This document shows, piece after piece, positions 23,901 to 37,897 of a DNA stretch of 64,000 nt. A program made the position numbers and the translations under genes. Position 1 is the first letter of the stretch. Each line of letters starts with the position of its first letter. Below the pieces are notes generated by a model. The model saw nothing but the letters and a program-made list of their open reading frames with translations, searched no databases and was not told the origin of the DNA. Origin of the DNA: Haematobia irritans (taxonomy: Eukaryota; Arthropoda; Insecta; Diptera; Muscidae); assembly GCF_050003625.1 (NCBI RefSeq), contig NC_134399.1, positions 151,646,473 to 151,710,472 on the forward strand, written 5' to 3'.

Positions 23901-24972
23901 CTGTTGAAAACAACATTAACAAGAAAATTATTCTATTTTTAAACATCCTCCCATTGCACAGAATTGGTTAGTACAACTTCATGTTTCAATAACCACAAAA
24001 TAGCAACCAGTGACAACTGGTGCGTAGAGAATGTGTAATAAGAAGAAGCTCAGAATTCAGCCAGCATCAAGAGTTGTATAACGTGTGGGCTTAAGCTATC
24101 ATACAAAAGACGATCCGCTAAGAGCTGTTGTCCCCTTTGTTCATACTACTTTCGTATACATTTCTATGCTTTTGGCAGCCCATGGGATTTGGGCTTAAAA
24201 CTAATCTGATGATATGGATGATACCTTAAATTCACATGTCAAAAAATTACCCCCATACATTTTGGTTTTTTTTTTCTTTTGTTGTATGATAAATGAATGG
24301 GATGATGTTGTGGATTTCGATGTTAGCTGTCATATGATGGCGCTTCATTCCATCAGTCGCCCACTTTTCTTTCTCTTTAGAAATTTTTGGCCATATGATG
24401 TTTGCTAATGCATTTTGGGTCGGGTTGGGATTCTCTTTATGATGAGGGTGGTCGTGGGTAAACGCCTTCAAGATGTTTGCCTTAACAGCAACAGACACTT
24501 AAGTGAAAAACAACGTTAAATGCTGACAGCTTTGAATGGAATCATCCACTTAAATGAGACATTTCACACAGGTAAAGTTTGTTTAGGATATATTCTGAGA
24601 AATATCTCGGGCTATTGCTGCAGATAGACCTGGATGTATACGGTGATACATTCTATACATAAAGAAAAAGCCAGTGGAAGTTATTGGTTTGCTGATTAAA
24701 GAAAATCTTGAACATAAAATTCAATCATTCAAAGCTACATGATTTAAACAAAATTTGTTAACGTCAACGTCAAGCTTCCGTATATGTCGAGGAGCCCCTG
24801 TATTTGTTTCATAACTGAAAAGTCTGTGGTTTGGTTTTGTAAGTTTTCTTAATCATGAATATGAAAGCTTTCCTGTTATTATTATGGAAAATTAATTTGA
24901 CAAATTACTTTTTGTTTTTATTGTGGACACAGTTTTCATTTTTATTAACTAAACTTCAACACGTAAAATATT
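23901..24972. other. non-coding unique DNA
   Basis: No repeat or gene recognised. Frames on the two strands at 24214-24498 overlap each other and lack domains. Confidence 0.5.
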
Positions 24973-25335
24973 TTGCTAAAAGTTTCTGCAACAATTGTTC
25001 TTCTTCTGGTCAGAGATTCCGATGATTTAGGTTTTCCCATTAATCTAATGTACTGTGGAGTCATTGGAAAGTATTTCGTAGGCACAAACAGTTTAGTTCA
25101 TCTGGTAGAAAAATCAGTTCAACTTCCATGGAGAGCGATCAGAGGTTCGAAGTTAGTTTGGGCATGTGGGATATGTCCGTCCGGAAATTGGGTTACTTAT
25201 TCAATATCTTCTGGTAAAATAACATTATTTGGAATGAAACCCAGGGATAAATACAAACTCCACAAAAGAAATCGAGACTTCCATACTAAGAAAGGTATAA
25301 GGATCCATCCACTACGCTACTACGAGTTTCACTAA
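24973..25335 (+). CDS. unassigned open frame, up to 121 codons
   Basis: I do not recognise this protein. The frame opens with TTG; the first ATG is at about 25048, giving roughly 95 residues. An acceptor-like sequence (TTCTTCTTCTGGTCAG, ending near 25013) precedes RDSDDLGFP, so it could be an exon. Visible features are a short hydrophobic start, a WACGICPSGNW stretch with two cysteines, and a basic C-terminal third (KPRDKYKLHKRNRDFHTKKG). Composition is less AT-rich than the neighbours. It stands alone, followed 65 bases later by a strong hairpin. It may be a decayed mobile-element piece or chance; confidence that it is a gene is low. Confidence 0.25.
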   Translation: MLKVSATIVLLLVRDSDDLGFPINLMYCGVIGKYFVGTNSLVHLVEKSVQLPWRAIRGSKLVWACGICPSGNWVTYSISSGKITLFGMKPRDKYKLHKRNRDFHTKKGIRIHPLRYYEFH

Positions 25336-25400
25336 AACATCAAGGGGCCACTGGCCATGCTCTGGTGATTAATACCTTTTTCTGCAAGTCAGCCAGCTGG

Positions 25401-25443
25401 TTAATATGGGTGTCTGATTAAAAGATCAGACACCCCATATTAA
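25401..25443. repeat. 18-19 bp near-perfect hairpin
   Basis: TTAATATGGGTGTCTGAT and ATCAGACACCCCATATTAA pair along their length with one bulged base around a 6 nt loop (TAAAAG). It is not part of a recognised repeat family. It is too short for a typical pre-miRNA. Confidence 0.85.
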
Positions 25444-25686
25444 CTTCATAACCTCCCCCACGTCCTCTGGAAATTTCAAGTAAATCGGAAAAGTTTAAAT
25501 TTTTTACTGCACTTAATACAAAAAAGACGAACAAAGGGAAGGTCTCCCTCCTGAACCAAATACCGAAAAATTAAGTAGAGTATCTTTGTCTAGACGCCAC
25601 CCCCAGCCTACCCTGGTTTTCAAACAAAACGAAGCACTTTGGTCCAATTTATAAAAAGTCGGGCAAGGGGACACCCTCGCAAATCA
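25444..25686. other. non-coding DNA, nothing recognised
   Basis: No gene or known repeat; somewhat GC-richer than surrounding sequence. Confidence 0.4.
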
Positions 25687-26155
25687 CACTGAAAAAACTT
25701 ACCCGGTTCCAAATATTTTTTCTTTACACTAAAGATTTCAGTATTCCGAGCCAAAGAAACAGAGAATTGACATAAGGATACACTTAAGAGACAATTCTCT
25801 TTTAAATTTGAGTTTTGCGTACTTGATATTACGAAACAAATTTGAATTCATTCATTCCTTCCGTTTTTTTTTCTTCATGTGTTATCAAAGTTCTTTGAAA
25901 ATGTGTTAACTAAAACTAACATTTCCAAATTCAGACTCGACTTTAAGTAGAAGTTATGCTATGTTTCAAGTAAAAACGTCTTTAAAATAAAGTGTTTAGA
26001 AGTTTTCAGAATTAATAAAGCCAAGCTGACCTTAGTCCAACAAAATTTTCTTTCATGTAAAGATATCCATTTTTAAGTTGATTCTCTTAATTATAAGGAC
26101 AAAAGGGCTTCATTAAAAAGTTTATCACCTTTTGGTTAAGGAAAAAGACTTTATA

Positions 26156-28541
26156 CACAGAAAATATATATGTTTACGTGGTATTAAGAATTACGCAATT
26201 TACATAATATTAAGGATAAATTTCTTAAAAAAAAAAAAGAAATTTTAATATAGTTTATAATCTTTGCTTTAAACATTTTAATATTAATAATTTAACATTT
26301 AACATTAATAAAAAAAATATGAAGTAAGGCAAAATTTTCTTAAAGTAAAAAAAAAAAACCTATTTTTGATTTAAAGAAAACGTCCTTGAATTAACTGAAA
26401 TATTGAATCTGATAAAAATGCTTCAAATCAAGTTCAAGTCTAACTTTGGGGATTTTGTAGCTGGATTCTTAAACTGGAAATATTATTGATCAGAGATTTA
26501 AGATATAGGTCCCTAAAAAAATATTTTTTTTTAAAGGAGCCGCATCTTTGAATCGAAATCAATACCAACAAGTAAGGAAAGTCTAAAGTCGGGCGGGGCC
26601 GACTATATTATACCCTGCACCACTTTGAAGATCTAAATTTTCGATACCATATCACATCCGTCAAATGTGTTGGGGGCTATATATAAAGGTTTGTCCCAAA
26701 TACATACATTTAAATATCACTCGATTTAGACAGAATTTGATAGACTTTTACAAAATCTATAGACTCAAAATTTAAGTTGGCTAATGCACTATGGTGGAAC
26801 ACAATTTTAGTAAAAAACAATATGGGATACATTTAAATCTGAAGCAATTTTAAGGAAACTTCGCAAAAGTTTATTTATGATTTATCGCTCGATATATATG
26901 TATTAGAAGTTTAGGAAAATCAGAGTATTTTTATAACTTTTCGACTAAGCAGTGGCGATTTAACAAGGAAAATGTTGGTATTTTGACCATTTTTATCGAA
27001 ATCAGAAAAACATATATATGGGAGCTATATCTAAATCTGAACCGATGTCAACCAAATTTGGCACGCATAGCTACAATGCTAATTCTACCTCTGTGCAAAA
27101 TTTCAACTAAATCGGAGTTAAAAATTGGCCTCTGTGGTCATATGAGTGTAAATCGGGCGAAAGCTATATATGGGAGATATATCTAAATCTGAACCGATTT
27201 CAACTAAATTTGGCACGCATAGCTACAATGCTAATTCTACGCCCTGCGCAAAATTTCAACTAAATCGGAGCAAAAAATAGGCCTCTGCGGTCATATGAGT
27301 GTAAATCGGGCGAAAGCTTTATATGGGAGCTATATCTAAATCTGAACAAAATCTATAGACTCAAAATTTAAGTTGGCTAATGCACTATGGTGGAACACAA
27401 TTTTAGTAAAAAACAATATGGGAAACATTTAAATCTGAAGCAATTTTAAGGAAACTTCGCAAAAGTTTATTTATGATTTATCGCTCGATATATATGTATT
27501 AGAAGTTTAGGAAAATCAGAGTAATTTTTATAACTTTTCGACTAAGCAGTGGCGATTTAACAAGGAAAATGTTGGTATTTTGACCATTTTTATCGAAATC
27601 AGAAAAACATATATATGGGAGCTATATCTAAATCTGAACCGATGTCAACCAAATTTGGCACGCATAGCTACAATGCTAATTCTACCTCTGTGCAAAATTT
27701 CAACTAAATCGGAGTTAAAAATTGGCCTCTGTGGTCATATGAGTGTAAATCGGGCGAAAGCTATATATGGGAGCTATATCTAAATCTGAACCGATTTCAA
27801 CTAAATTTGGCACGCATAGCTACAATGCTAATTCTACGCCCTGCGCAAAATTTCAACTAAATCGGAGTTAAAAATTGGCCTCTGTGGTCATATGAGTGTA
27901 AATCGGGCGAAAGCTATATATGGGAGATTTATCCAAATCTGAACCGATTTCAACCAAATTTGGCACACATAGCTACAATGCTAATTCTACTTCCTGTGCA
28001 AAATTTCAACTAAATCGGAGCAAAAAATTGGCCTCTGTGGGCAAATGAGTGTAAATCGGGCGAAAGCTATATATGGGAGCTATATCTAAATCTGAACCGA
28101 TTTGGCTGATATTCTGCAAGTTTTTCGAGACTCATAAAATATTCGGATGTACGGAATTTGAGGAAGATCGGTTGATATACACGCCAATTATGACCAGATC
28201 GGTGAAAAATATATATGGCAGCTATATCTAAATCTGAACCGATTTTTTTCCAAAATCAATAAGGATCGTCTTTGAGCCGAAACAGGACCCTATACCAAAT
28301 TTTAGGACAATCGGACTAAAACTGCGAGCTGTACTTTGCACACAAAAATACGTCAACAGACAGACAGACGGACATCGCTAAATCGACTCAGAATTTAATT
28401 CTAAGCCGATCGGTATACTAAAAGGTTGGTCTATGATTACTCCTTCTTGGCGTTACATATAAATGCACAAACTTATTATACCCTGTACCACAGTAGTGGT
28501 GAAGGGTATAAAAAATCCTTAAAGAAAGGTCAAAATACTAG
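26156..28541. mobile_element. CACTG-type MITE, beta subfamily, split by twin-hairpin C
   Basis: Begins near TACACAGAAAATATATAT and shares ACGCAATTTACATAATATTA, GGAGCCGCATCTTTGAATCG and AAAATCCTTAA with other beta copies. Copy C interrupts it at 26567/28513. Its right terminus appears truncated against the alpha host. Confidence 0.6.
26568..28512 (-). mobile_element. twin-hairpin element, copy C
   Basis: Starts ACAAGTAAGGAAAGTCTAA, then hairpin AGTCGGGCGGGGCCGACT and TATACCCTGCACCAC. It ends with the hairpin TTATACCCTGTACCAC to GTGGTGAAGGGTATAA. Inside, a 597 bp block is duplicated in tandem (from 26751 and from 27347). The usual units with TATATATGGGAGCTATATCT follow, then a GACAGACAGACGGACA tract. 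The short frames starting at 26983 and 27580 are two copies of the same non-gene. Confidence 0.9.
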
Positions 28542-28608
28542 ACAAAAATTCGCATTCGAATTTTAAGAACACGAACAATTTGGCCTCACGACAACATTTT
28601 TTTCAATA

Positions 28609-28930
28609 GAGATATAAAACAAAATGGCACCCTATTTTCACTACATGGTCACACTCTACGTTCTATGAAAATTTCAAATAAATCGATTCAGCCGTTTCCG
28701 ATCTTACCGGCACTTAAAAAATATTGATCATGCAACATAAATTTTAGGACATGCGATTTACACAATTTTGAGGACAAATTTTTTTAAAATAAATACATTT
28801 TAATTAGAAGAAAGTTCATAATATTTGCTTTAAATATTTTCTTCAAGAAACTTTGAATTTTGCATTCCTTTGTTAAAGTCGGTTGTCTTTGAAGTAAGGA
28901 AAATTTTCTTTATAGTAAAGAAACACATTT
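28609..28930. repeat. beta MITE fragment (28722-28925) and flank
   Basis: AAATTTTAGGACATGCGATTTACACAATTTT and what follows parallels the interior of the beta copies at 31690 and 35000. Both termini are missing. The first 110 bases are unassigned. Confidence 0.5.
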
Positions 28931-30312
28931 TTTAATGCTGAACATACAAACACACATAACTCGAATTTTACATACATACATATAGATTTTCAAAATTTTA
29001 AATTGAACTATTCATTTCTCCAAGAAAAAAGTCGTTTTTACTCTATTATACCATATTTCCATTCTCCCGTTTTTTTTTTGTCGTGGGAAGCCTTAAACAT
29101 AACAAAATTTGTCTCACGCGTATTTCTAAATAAAACGCAACGCACATAGCACACAATGGTCGTTTGTAGGTGGATGTCAACCAGGTTTATGGTCGAAATG
29201 ATTGTAAATAAGGGCCAAATCAATTGCCAACAGACACGAATTGACAGAAATCACATAAAATCCAATTTTCCACAATTGTTCCCTTGCCTTGGGCTTGCTT
29301 AGTGTGATTTGCCTCCTAACCCTAGTTGTTTTTCATTCATTTCATACACCAAAAATCGAACAAAAATAAAAACCCTTGACATACTGGGTGTTTACAGGCA
29401 AAACAGTTGCGTCCTTAATTTGAAAACCGCAGAACGGTATTCTACTCCCCGAACATACGCACACACACACGCTCATGCACTATTATTCATTGTTCAATTT
29501 TACCACAATTCCAATTCAATTGAGAAATAACATGGAACACCGGTGTTGTACTCATCGTAACTACGCATGTAACCTTGATTGGGCCAAGAGGAGGGGTGAC
29601 AGAGAGACAAAGAAAAAACCGAGTGGTACACATTAGTTTGTCTCTTTTGGTTTTTTTGTTACAACCATTTCCACACAAACACAACAACAAAAACAGATAA
29701 CGAGCCATCAAATCGTTTAGTGTACAATAAACAGACATTGTGGTAAAGCGGAAACCCAAATCCGGGCACACTTCATGTATATATGTCCTCAAGGGGGGTG
29801 CACTCTTGCACAAGGGACGAGGAGCGCTGTTGGATGTTTTTATCTGGGAAACTCGCATAATTCATAATAAAATTCGTTGCAGTTGCCATAGGCAGACGCA
29901 ACTGTTACAATTTCATATATTTCCCTTTTTTTGTTGGAAACATTTTTTAGGCTATATTACAATGGGCTGTCTACCCTTGTCCCGTTTATTAGATGGGTGG
30001 AGTTGGAATTACAATGTCTTTTGGTTGCTTGTGTTGAGGTTCGAAAATTGTGGATTATCAATTATGATGTTTTATAAAGTGTTGTTGCCTAATCAACCAC
30101 TGACAAAATAATTAATTGCATTTTTTGTCATCTGTCGCCGTTTTTTATTTTTTATTTCAAAAATGCCGGAAAAGCTTTTTTGTATTCCTAGTTTAATTTA
30201 CAAAAATTCTAACATCTGTTAGGAATATTTCTATTATCTCAATACGGCCTTTTGGTAACACGTTCCGCGATTATGGAATTTTGTATAATTTTTATAGCCT
30301 GAATCGCTATAT
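28931..30312. other. non-coding unique DNA
   Basis: No mobile element recognised. There is an ACACAC run near 29460. Overlapping frames on both strands (29309-29530, 29487-29858, 29740-30111) have no domain I recognise, and each is contradicted by the other. Possibly intergenic or intronic host DNA. Confidence 0.45.
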
Positions 30313-31470
30313 ACACTGAAAAAATATAGACCTAATATGAAAGATTATATAGCTTTAAATTGGGATGCCAAATTCATACAAGGTTAAGGTAAAGATATTT
30401 TTACAATAAGGAAATTTAAATTAAAAAATTTTTTGTTACAATATTTTTTTTTGTTTTAAATTTTTTTGAGTAGATTTAAGATCTTTGCAAAAAATTGAAA
30501 GTTGTCCTAAAGGCACAACTTTAAAAGTACTTCCAATAAGGTCTACACCGAAAAAAATAGTGAACCCACCAGGAAGAAAACTTTTGGTTGATTTTAGAAA
30601 ATTTTGAATATTTTTAGAAAATTTTAACTTAACTGTGTTACAAACGACGGCATCACGCCGATATCACAAAAATAAGTAAATATTTTTCGACAAATTCAAG
30701 AAAATTTATTAGACATAATTAATTTTTTTCACTTGTAAGAAAATTTTGTAGTTTGAAGGAAAAAATTGGAGTTCAAAATTGCAAAAATGTCTTTAGTGAC
30801 ATACGAAGTTCATGATGGACGCATTTGTAGTAAAAGTTACAAATTTAAAGAAATAATGAACTATTTTGTGAGAAATACGAATTTAGTAAATCTTTATGCT
30901 TAATTTGTGTATTATTTTTTCCCGTTTTTTAGTTAATTTAACTAATGTACCAAAAAAAATTATTAGAGTAAAGAAAACTTTCTCCAAACTTAATAATTCC
31001 ATGAACTAAAATAAAGTTAAATTGGCTTTAGTGAAATAGTGAGTTCACTTTTTTTTGAGTGTACACAGGAAGTTCATTTAATTAATTTTTTTATAACACG
31101 CTTTTTTCAAAATTTTAATTTGTAATTTGATTTTTTTTTTGTTTCAAATGGGTTACAAATTATTTAAATTTTATCGAAAAAAAATGCTAAATCCATTGTA
31201 GAAAAATTTCGAATATTTGGAAATAGTTAAGGTCAAACGTTTCCGACAAGCATTTAATGCTTTAAAAATGCATTAAAAATTATAAAAATTATTAATTTGA
31301 CAAAATATCAAAATTTGTTTTACTTCGCATCCAAAGCACTGAATTTGCATCAACTTAAGAAGTGATCCAAATTCAGTGCAACGGCTGTGGAGATGGTAGG
31401 CAATCCATCCTATGACAAATCTATGTTTTAAATTCATCGCTTCTATGCCTATTTTGCACTACTTCCGGAT
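30313..31470 (+). mobile_element. beta MITE scrap followed by retroelement X, copy 1
   Basis: 30313-30450 begins like a beta MITE (CACTGAAAAAATATAGACC). From about 30490, through AAAGGCACAACTTTAAAAG and GCATTAAAAATTATAAAAAT, to ATTCATCGCTTC near 31440 the sequence matches, in inverse, 40440-40920. A gamma MITE interrupts it at 30546-31061. A 12 bp stem GCACTGAATTTG/CAAATTCAGTGC sits at about 31336-31380. Copy 2 ends in the same CCACCTAACC tail as the SINE, so X is likely a retroelement 3' region. Confidence 0.6.
30546..31061. mobile_element. CACTG-type MITE, gamma subfamily, 516 bp
   Basis: TA flanks both ends (30544-30545, 31062-31063). Inverted ends are CACCGAAAAAAATAGTGAAC and, complemented, CACTCAAAAAAAAGTGAAC. 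It splits element X: copy 2 of X lacks it. No coding frame. Terminus and TA target are shared with alpha and beta, but the interior differs. Confidence 0.85.
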
Positions 31471-31813
31471 CCAAAAAGAACATTTTCTCTATTTTTTTTG
31501 GCGACGCATGGTTTGCTGGGATTGTTGTAATTTGCGTATCTTCATTAGTCGTATGTCGTTGAAGTCAAGCAAATGTTCTCTAATATAAAAACAAACCCGT
31601 TCGTGATTTAAAGAAATATTCATTAAATTAACTAAGATAATGGAAAATGGAATTAAACAAAAGAACAATTGGAATATACATGAGAAAAATATTGACGTAA
31701 TTTAATGCAACCTAAATTTTAGGATACCCTATTTACACTATATTAAGGACAAACTTCTTTAAAATAAAAGAAATTTTATCAAAAGAAAGTTCACCATCTT
31801 TGCTTTAAATTTT

Positions 31814-34034
<2,221 letters not shown>

Positions 34035-34358
34035 TTTTCTTTAAAGTGAGGACATATTCTCTGAAATTTGCGCCCCTCCATTAATGTCGTAGAACTTTGA
34101 GGTAAGGAAAATTGTCCATAAAGTAAATAAAAACATTTTTAAAAAAATAATCACTGAATTATTTGGTTTCTAGTGTTTGGTGAAATTAAGAAAACTAACA
34201 TTTATTTGTACATGAAAACATTTGTTAACTTATCTCAAAAAGAGAATTTTAATTCGATTGATGATATCGGTATTCAAATTTAAATTTTATTTCATATATA
34301 TAATTTTTATAGATAATAAATAAATAGCTCCCTAAAGAATGTCTTTTTAATACCATTT

Positions 34359-34992
34359 TAATACCAGAAGTGGTAAACTTCTCTCTTATCAATGAGTGCT
34401 GCCCTATTCTATGTTTAGATTAGTGACAAGGGACCAACTACAACAGAAAAAATATTGACCTTATATGAAAAATTATGCAACCTAACTTTTAGAACTTTTA
34501 GGATTTTTAGGATTTTGGATAATTAATTAATTTTAATTAAGAAAACTCCTTTAATTTGAAGTACCTGCTATAATTAGGATTTTGGAACTAGAATTTGTTT
34601 GTAGTACATGAATACCTTTGTTAATATATTGTCAAAAGGGAACGAACATTTGGAGAATGAGATCTGTATCCTAATTTGAATTGTATTGATCCTAGATAAA
34701 AAGCCGAAGATGTCTCTAAAAATGTCTTTATTTTATAGAAGCCGCTTCTTTGGCTCGAAATTAGTACCAAAATCCTTAAGGCAAGTACAAGATCTATGGA
34801 TCCAAGTAAACTTTTTTTAGTGTATTGATAGCCGAGTCCAAACGACGTTTTATACTATGGTTAAATCACTTGGAGAAGTTTTTGAAACACTCAAAAATGT
34901 GACCAGCATTACAGAGAGGGGACAAGCTACCACTGGAAAACTTTTTGAATGCAAGGTGGACATTCAATACCTTGCACCACAGTGTCTCCCAA
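34359..34992 (-). mobile_element. diverged tRNA-derived SINE, split by a beta MITE
   Basis: GTGGTAAACTTCTCTCTTATCA and CAAGGGACC (34373-34436) and then ATAGCCGAGTCC...CACCACAGTGTCTCCCA (34829-34992) are consecutive parts of the SINE in minus orientation. The beta MITE inserted between them at TA. Divergence from the copy at 56142 is high, so this is an old copy. Confidence 0.8.
34441..34822. mobile_element. CACTG-type MITE, beta subfamily, 382 bp, inside a SINE
   Basis: TA at both borders (34439-34440, 34823-34824). Ends are CAACAGAAAAAATATTGACC and, complemented, CACTAAAAAAAGTTTACTTG. The interior includes GAAATTAGTACCAAAATCC and ATGTCTTTATTTTATAGAAG. These are the unfilled counterparts of the sites hit by twin-hairpins C and H. 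Confidence 0.85.
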
Positions 34993-35545
34993 CTTAAATT
35001 TTAGGATACGCAATTTACACAATATTTAGGACAAATTTTGTTAAAATTAATAAATTTTAATAAAAAGATTATACATTATCTTTGTTTTAAAAATGTTGTC
35101 ATAAAATTTAAAATTTAGAAATTTGTGTCCCTTCTTGAGAGTCGTATGTCTTCGTAGTAAGGTAAATGTTCCTTACAGTAAAGTAAACAACCTTTTAATT
35201 TAAAGAAATTATCTTGAGAGCTAACATTTAACCCATTACATGCCAAGACCATTTAAAATTTAAAAAAATAAATTCATTTATATATTTACACATAAAAAAA
35301 AAAACAAAACGTAAAGTAACGTTGCCTAATTTCATTTATAAACAAAGTTCTGCGATATTAAATTTTTCCGATTATCTGTACTCAATCGAGTACAATGGCA
35401 GGGAATGGGTTAAAGTATAAAAGCTCTCTTATTTTTTTTTGTTTTTTTTTTACGTAGTAGCATTTGGGACTCGGAGTCAATATCAAAATTATTAAGAAAA
35501 TTGGGAAAATCATTGGATATAAGCTAACTTTTTCCAAGTGTTGTA
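34993..35545. mobile_element. CACTG-type MITE fragment, beta subfamily
   Basis: Starts in mid-element with AAATTTTAGGATACGCAATT directly against the SINE 5' end. It continues through TTTGGGACTCGGAGTCAAT to AACTTTTTCCAAGTGTTGTA. The left terminus is missing and the right terminus is decayed. Confidence 0.55.
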
Positions 35546-36515
35546 TGCGAAGTTGCATTAGCGTGGTGCTAAATCCTAGATTTACCGTCCCATAAATCCG
35601 GCCTCATTTTGAGAAAAGATTCACGCAAACGATACATAAAGCTTAAATAAGTCATATCAGCGTAGGACAAAAAATTACGACGAATGGACGTTGACACGCT
35701 TATTATGTGTGCCCAATTTGATATGTATCAATTCATATTTACATATCTCAGATTATAACTTAAATGAAATAAAAAACCCAAATATTAGCACGAGGAACAC
35801 CAAAGGATACAATGTTATTATCCCCACCCAGTCATAGAATTTCCTAACTTGTTTTCTGTTTCAAACCCTTTTAGCCGCCACTAGCAATAAATTACTCTAC
35901 AAACTGTTTCATTTTCCACAAAAAAGGTCTAAACCAATTTGCCTGCATTTTATTATCAAACATCCTAAATTATTTTAATGGTCATGTTTATGATTTATTA
36001 TTAATATCTGGTTTTTCTTCTTGATGAAGGCTGGGTTGTTTTTTAGAATCCTTCATATTGATTTTACTTTCACAAGTGTCTAGACACAATTTATATATTA
36101 TATTATTTTGCTATGATTCAGGCCATGAAAATAAAGGCTGGACAAACTTTTAAGGATTTCTCATAAATATTTACTTCTTCATTTTAAGGGAGTTGTGTTT
36201 GTTTTTTGCGTTATTTTATAGCTCGATAAAGGCATCATCTAGGGTATTCGTGGCACATCTTGACACAATTGCGAAAAAGTTAGTCTGATATATTTTATTG
36301 CACTGAGGATATAAAGTACTTTTTTGGTTTGGTGTGGGTAACTTTTATTTTTTTTATGGCCAAAAAATGTGACAAAACTATTGACGAAAAAGTTTAAGTT
36401 AAATTGGTCAATATTTTTTTTAAATATTGTTGCAAAATAACGCTACGATAATGCTTTCCGTTGGCAAAAAAAAAAGTTGTTATTTGAATCTGTGCTCGTC
36501 AAAAAATAACAATTA
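35546..36515. other. non-coding unique DNA
   Basis: Nothing recognised; AT-rich with no long frame. Confidence 0.45.
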
Positions 36516-37897
36516 ACAAGTATATATGGCCGTAAGTTCGGCCAGGCCGAATCTTATGTACACTCCACCAAGGATAGCGTAGAAACTTCTACGAAAGACT
36601 GTCATCCACAATCGAATTACATGGATTGTGGTATCTTAAATCGTTTTCTAAATTGTGAGTTAGTCCATACGTGGTATATATTAGACAAAAAAGGTATGTG
36701 TAGGTAAGTCTACAAATAATTTCGAATCGATATGGACTTTTGCACGGTACGTAGGGAGCCAGAATTGAAATATGGGGGTCGCTTATATGGGGGCTATATA
36801 CAATTATGAACTTGATATGGACCAATTTTTGTGTGATTGGGGATCGATTTATCTGAGGGCTATATATAACTATAGACCGATATGGACCTACTTAGGCATG
36901 GTTGTTAACGGCCATATACTAGCACAATGTACCAAATTTCAACTGACTCGGATGAAATTTGCTCCCCCAAGAGGCTCCAAAACCAAATCTCGGGATCGGT
37001 TTATATGGGGGCTATATATGATTATGGGCTGATATGGACCACTTTTGGCATGGTTGTTAAATATCATATACTACCACCACGTACCAAATTTCAACCAGAT
37101 CGGATGAATTTTGCTTCTCCAAAAGGCACCGGAGGTCAAATCTGCGGATCGGTTTATATGGGGTCTATATATAATTATGGACTGATATGAACCAATTCCT
37201 ATATGGTTGTTGGATACCATATACTATCATCACGTACCAAATTTCAACCGAATCAGATGAATTTTGCTCTTCCAAGGGGCTCCGGAGATCAAATCTGGGG
37301 ATCGGTTTATATGGGGGCTATATATATTTATGGACCGATTTCGACCAATTTTTGCATGGGTGTTTGAGGCCATATATTAACACCACGTACCAAATATCAA
37401 CTGAATCAGATGAATTTTGGTCTTCCAAGAGGCTCCGGAGGTCAAATCTGGTGATCGATTTATATGGGGGCTATATACAATTATAGACCGATGTGGACCA
37501 ATTTTTGCATGGTCATTAGAGACCATATACTAACACCATGTACCAAATTTCAGCCGGATCGGATGAAATTTGCTTCTCTTAGAGGCCTCGCAAGCCAAAA
37601 CTGAGGGTCCCTTTATATGGGGGCTATACGTAAAAGTGGACCGATATGGCCCTTTTGCAATACCATCCGACCTACATCAATAACAACTACTTGTGCCAAG
37701 TTTCAAGTCGATAGATTGTTTCGTTCGGAAGTTAGCGTGATTTCAACATACGGACGGATGGACATGTTCAGATCGACTCAGAATTTCACCACGACCCAGA
37801 ATATATTTACTTAATGGGGTCTTAGAGCAATATTTCGATGTGTTACAAACGGAATGACAAAGTTAATATACCCCCATCCTATGGTGGAGGGTATAAA
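36516..37897 (-). mobile_element. twin-hairpin element, copy E
   Basis: Starts ACAAGTATATATGGCCGTAA with hairpin TTCGGCCAGGCCGAA, then GTACACTCCACC. It ends TATACCCCCATCCTATGG...GGAGGGTATAA. The interior closely matches copy B without the Tc1 insertion, so it gives the empty-site sequence for 12963. Frames at 36772-37486 come from the repeated 150 bp units. Confidence 0.92.

Larger units (their letters stand above)
25687..28608. mobile_element. CACTG-type MITE, alpha subfamily, with two nested elements
   Basis: It starts CACTGAAAAAACTTACCC. The right end (GGCCTCACGACAACATTTTTTTCAA) matches the right end of the alpha copies at 53659 and 59103, with CAGTG decayed. The alpha sequence breaks near 26155, where a beta MITE begins, and resumes near 28542 (ATTCGCATTCGAATTTT). 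Twin-hairpin C lies inside the beta, giving three levels of nesting. Confidence 0.68.

Noticed and set aside
26983..27783. Pair of identical 67-codon frames
   Set aside because: Both lie in the duplicated block of twin-hairpin C and have no domain.
29309..30111. Overlapping open frames on both strands
   Set aside because: Mutually overlapping, no recognisable domains, no splice or codon support.
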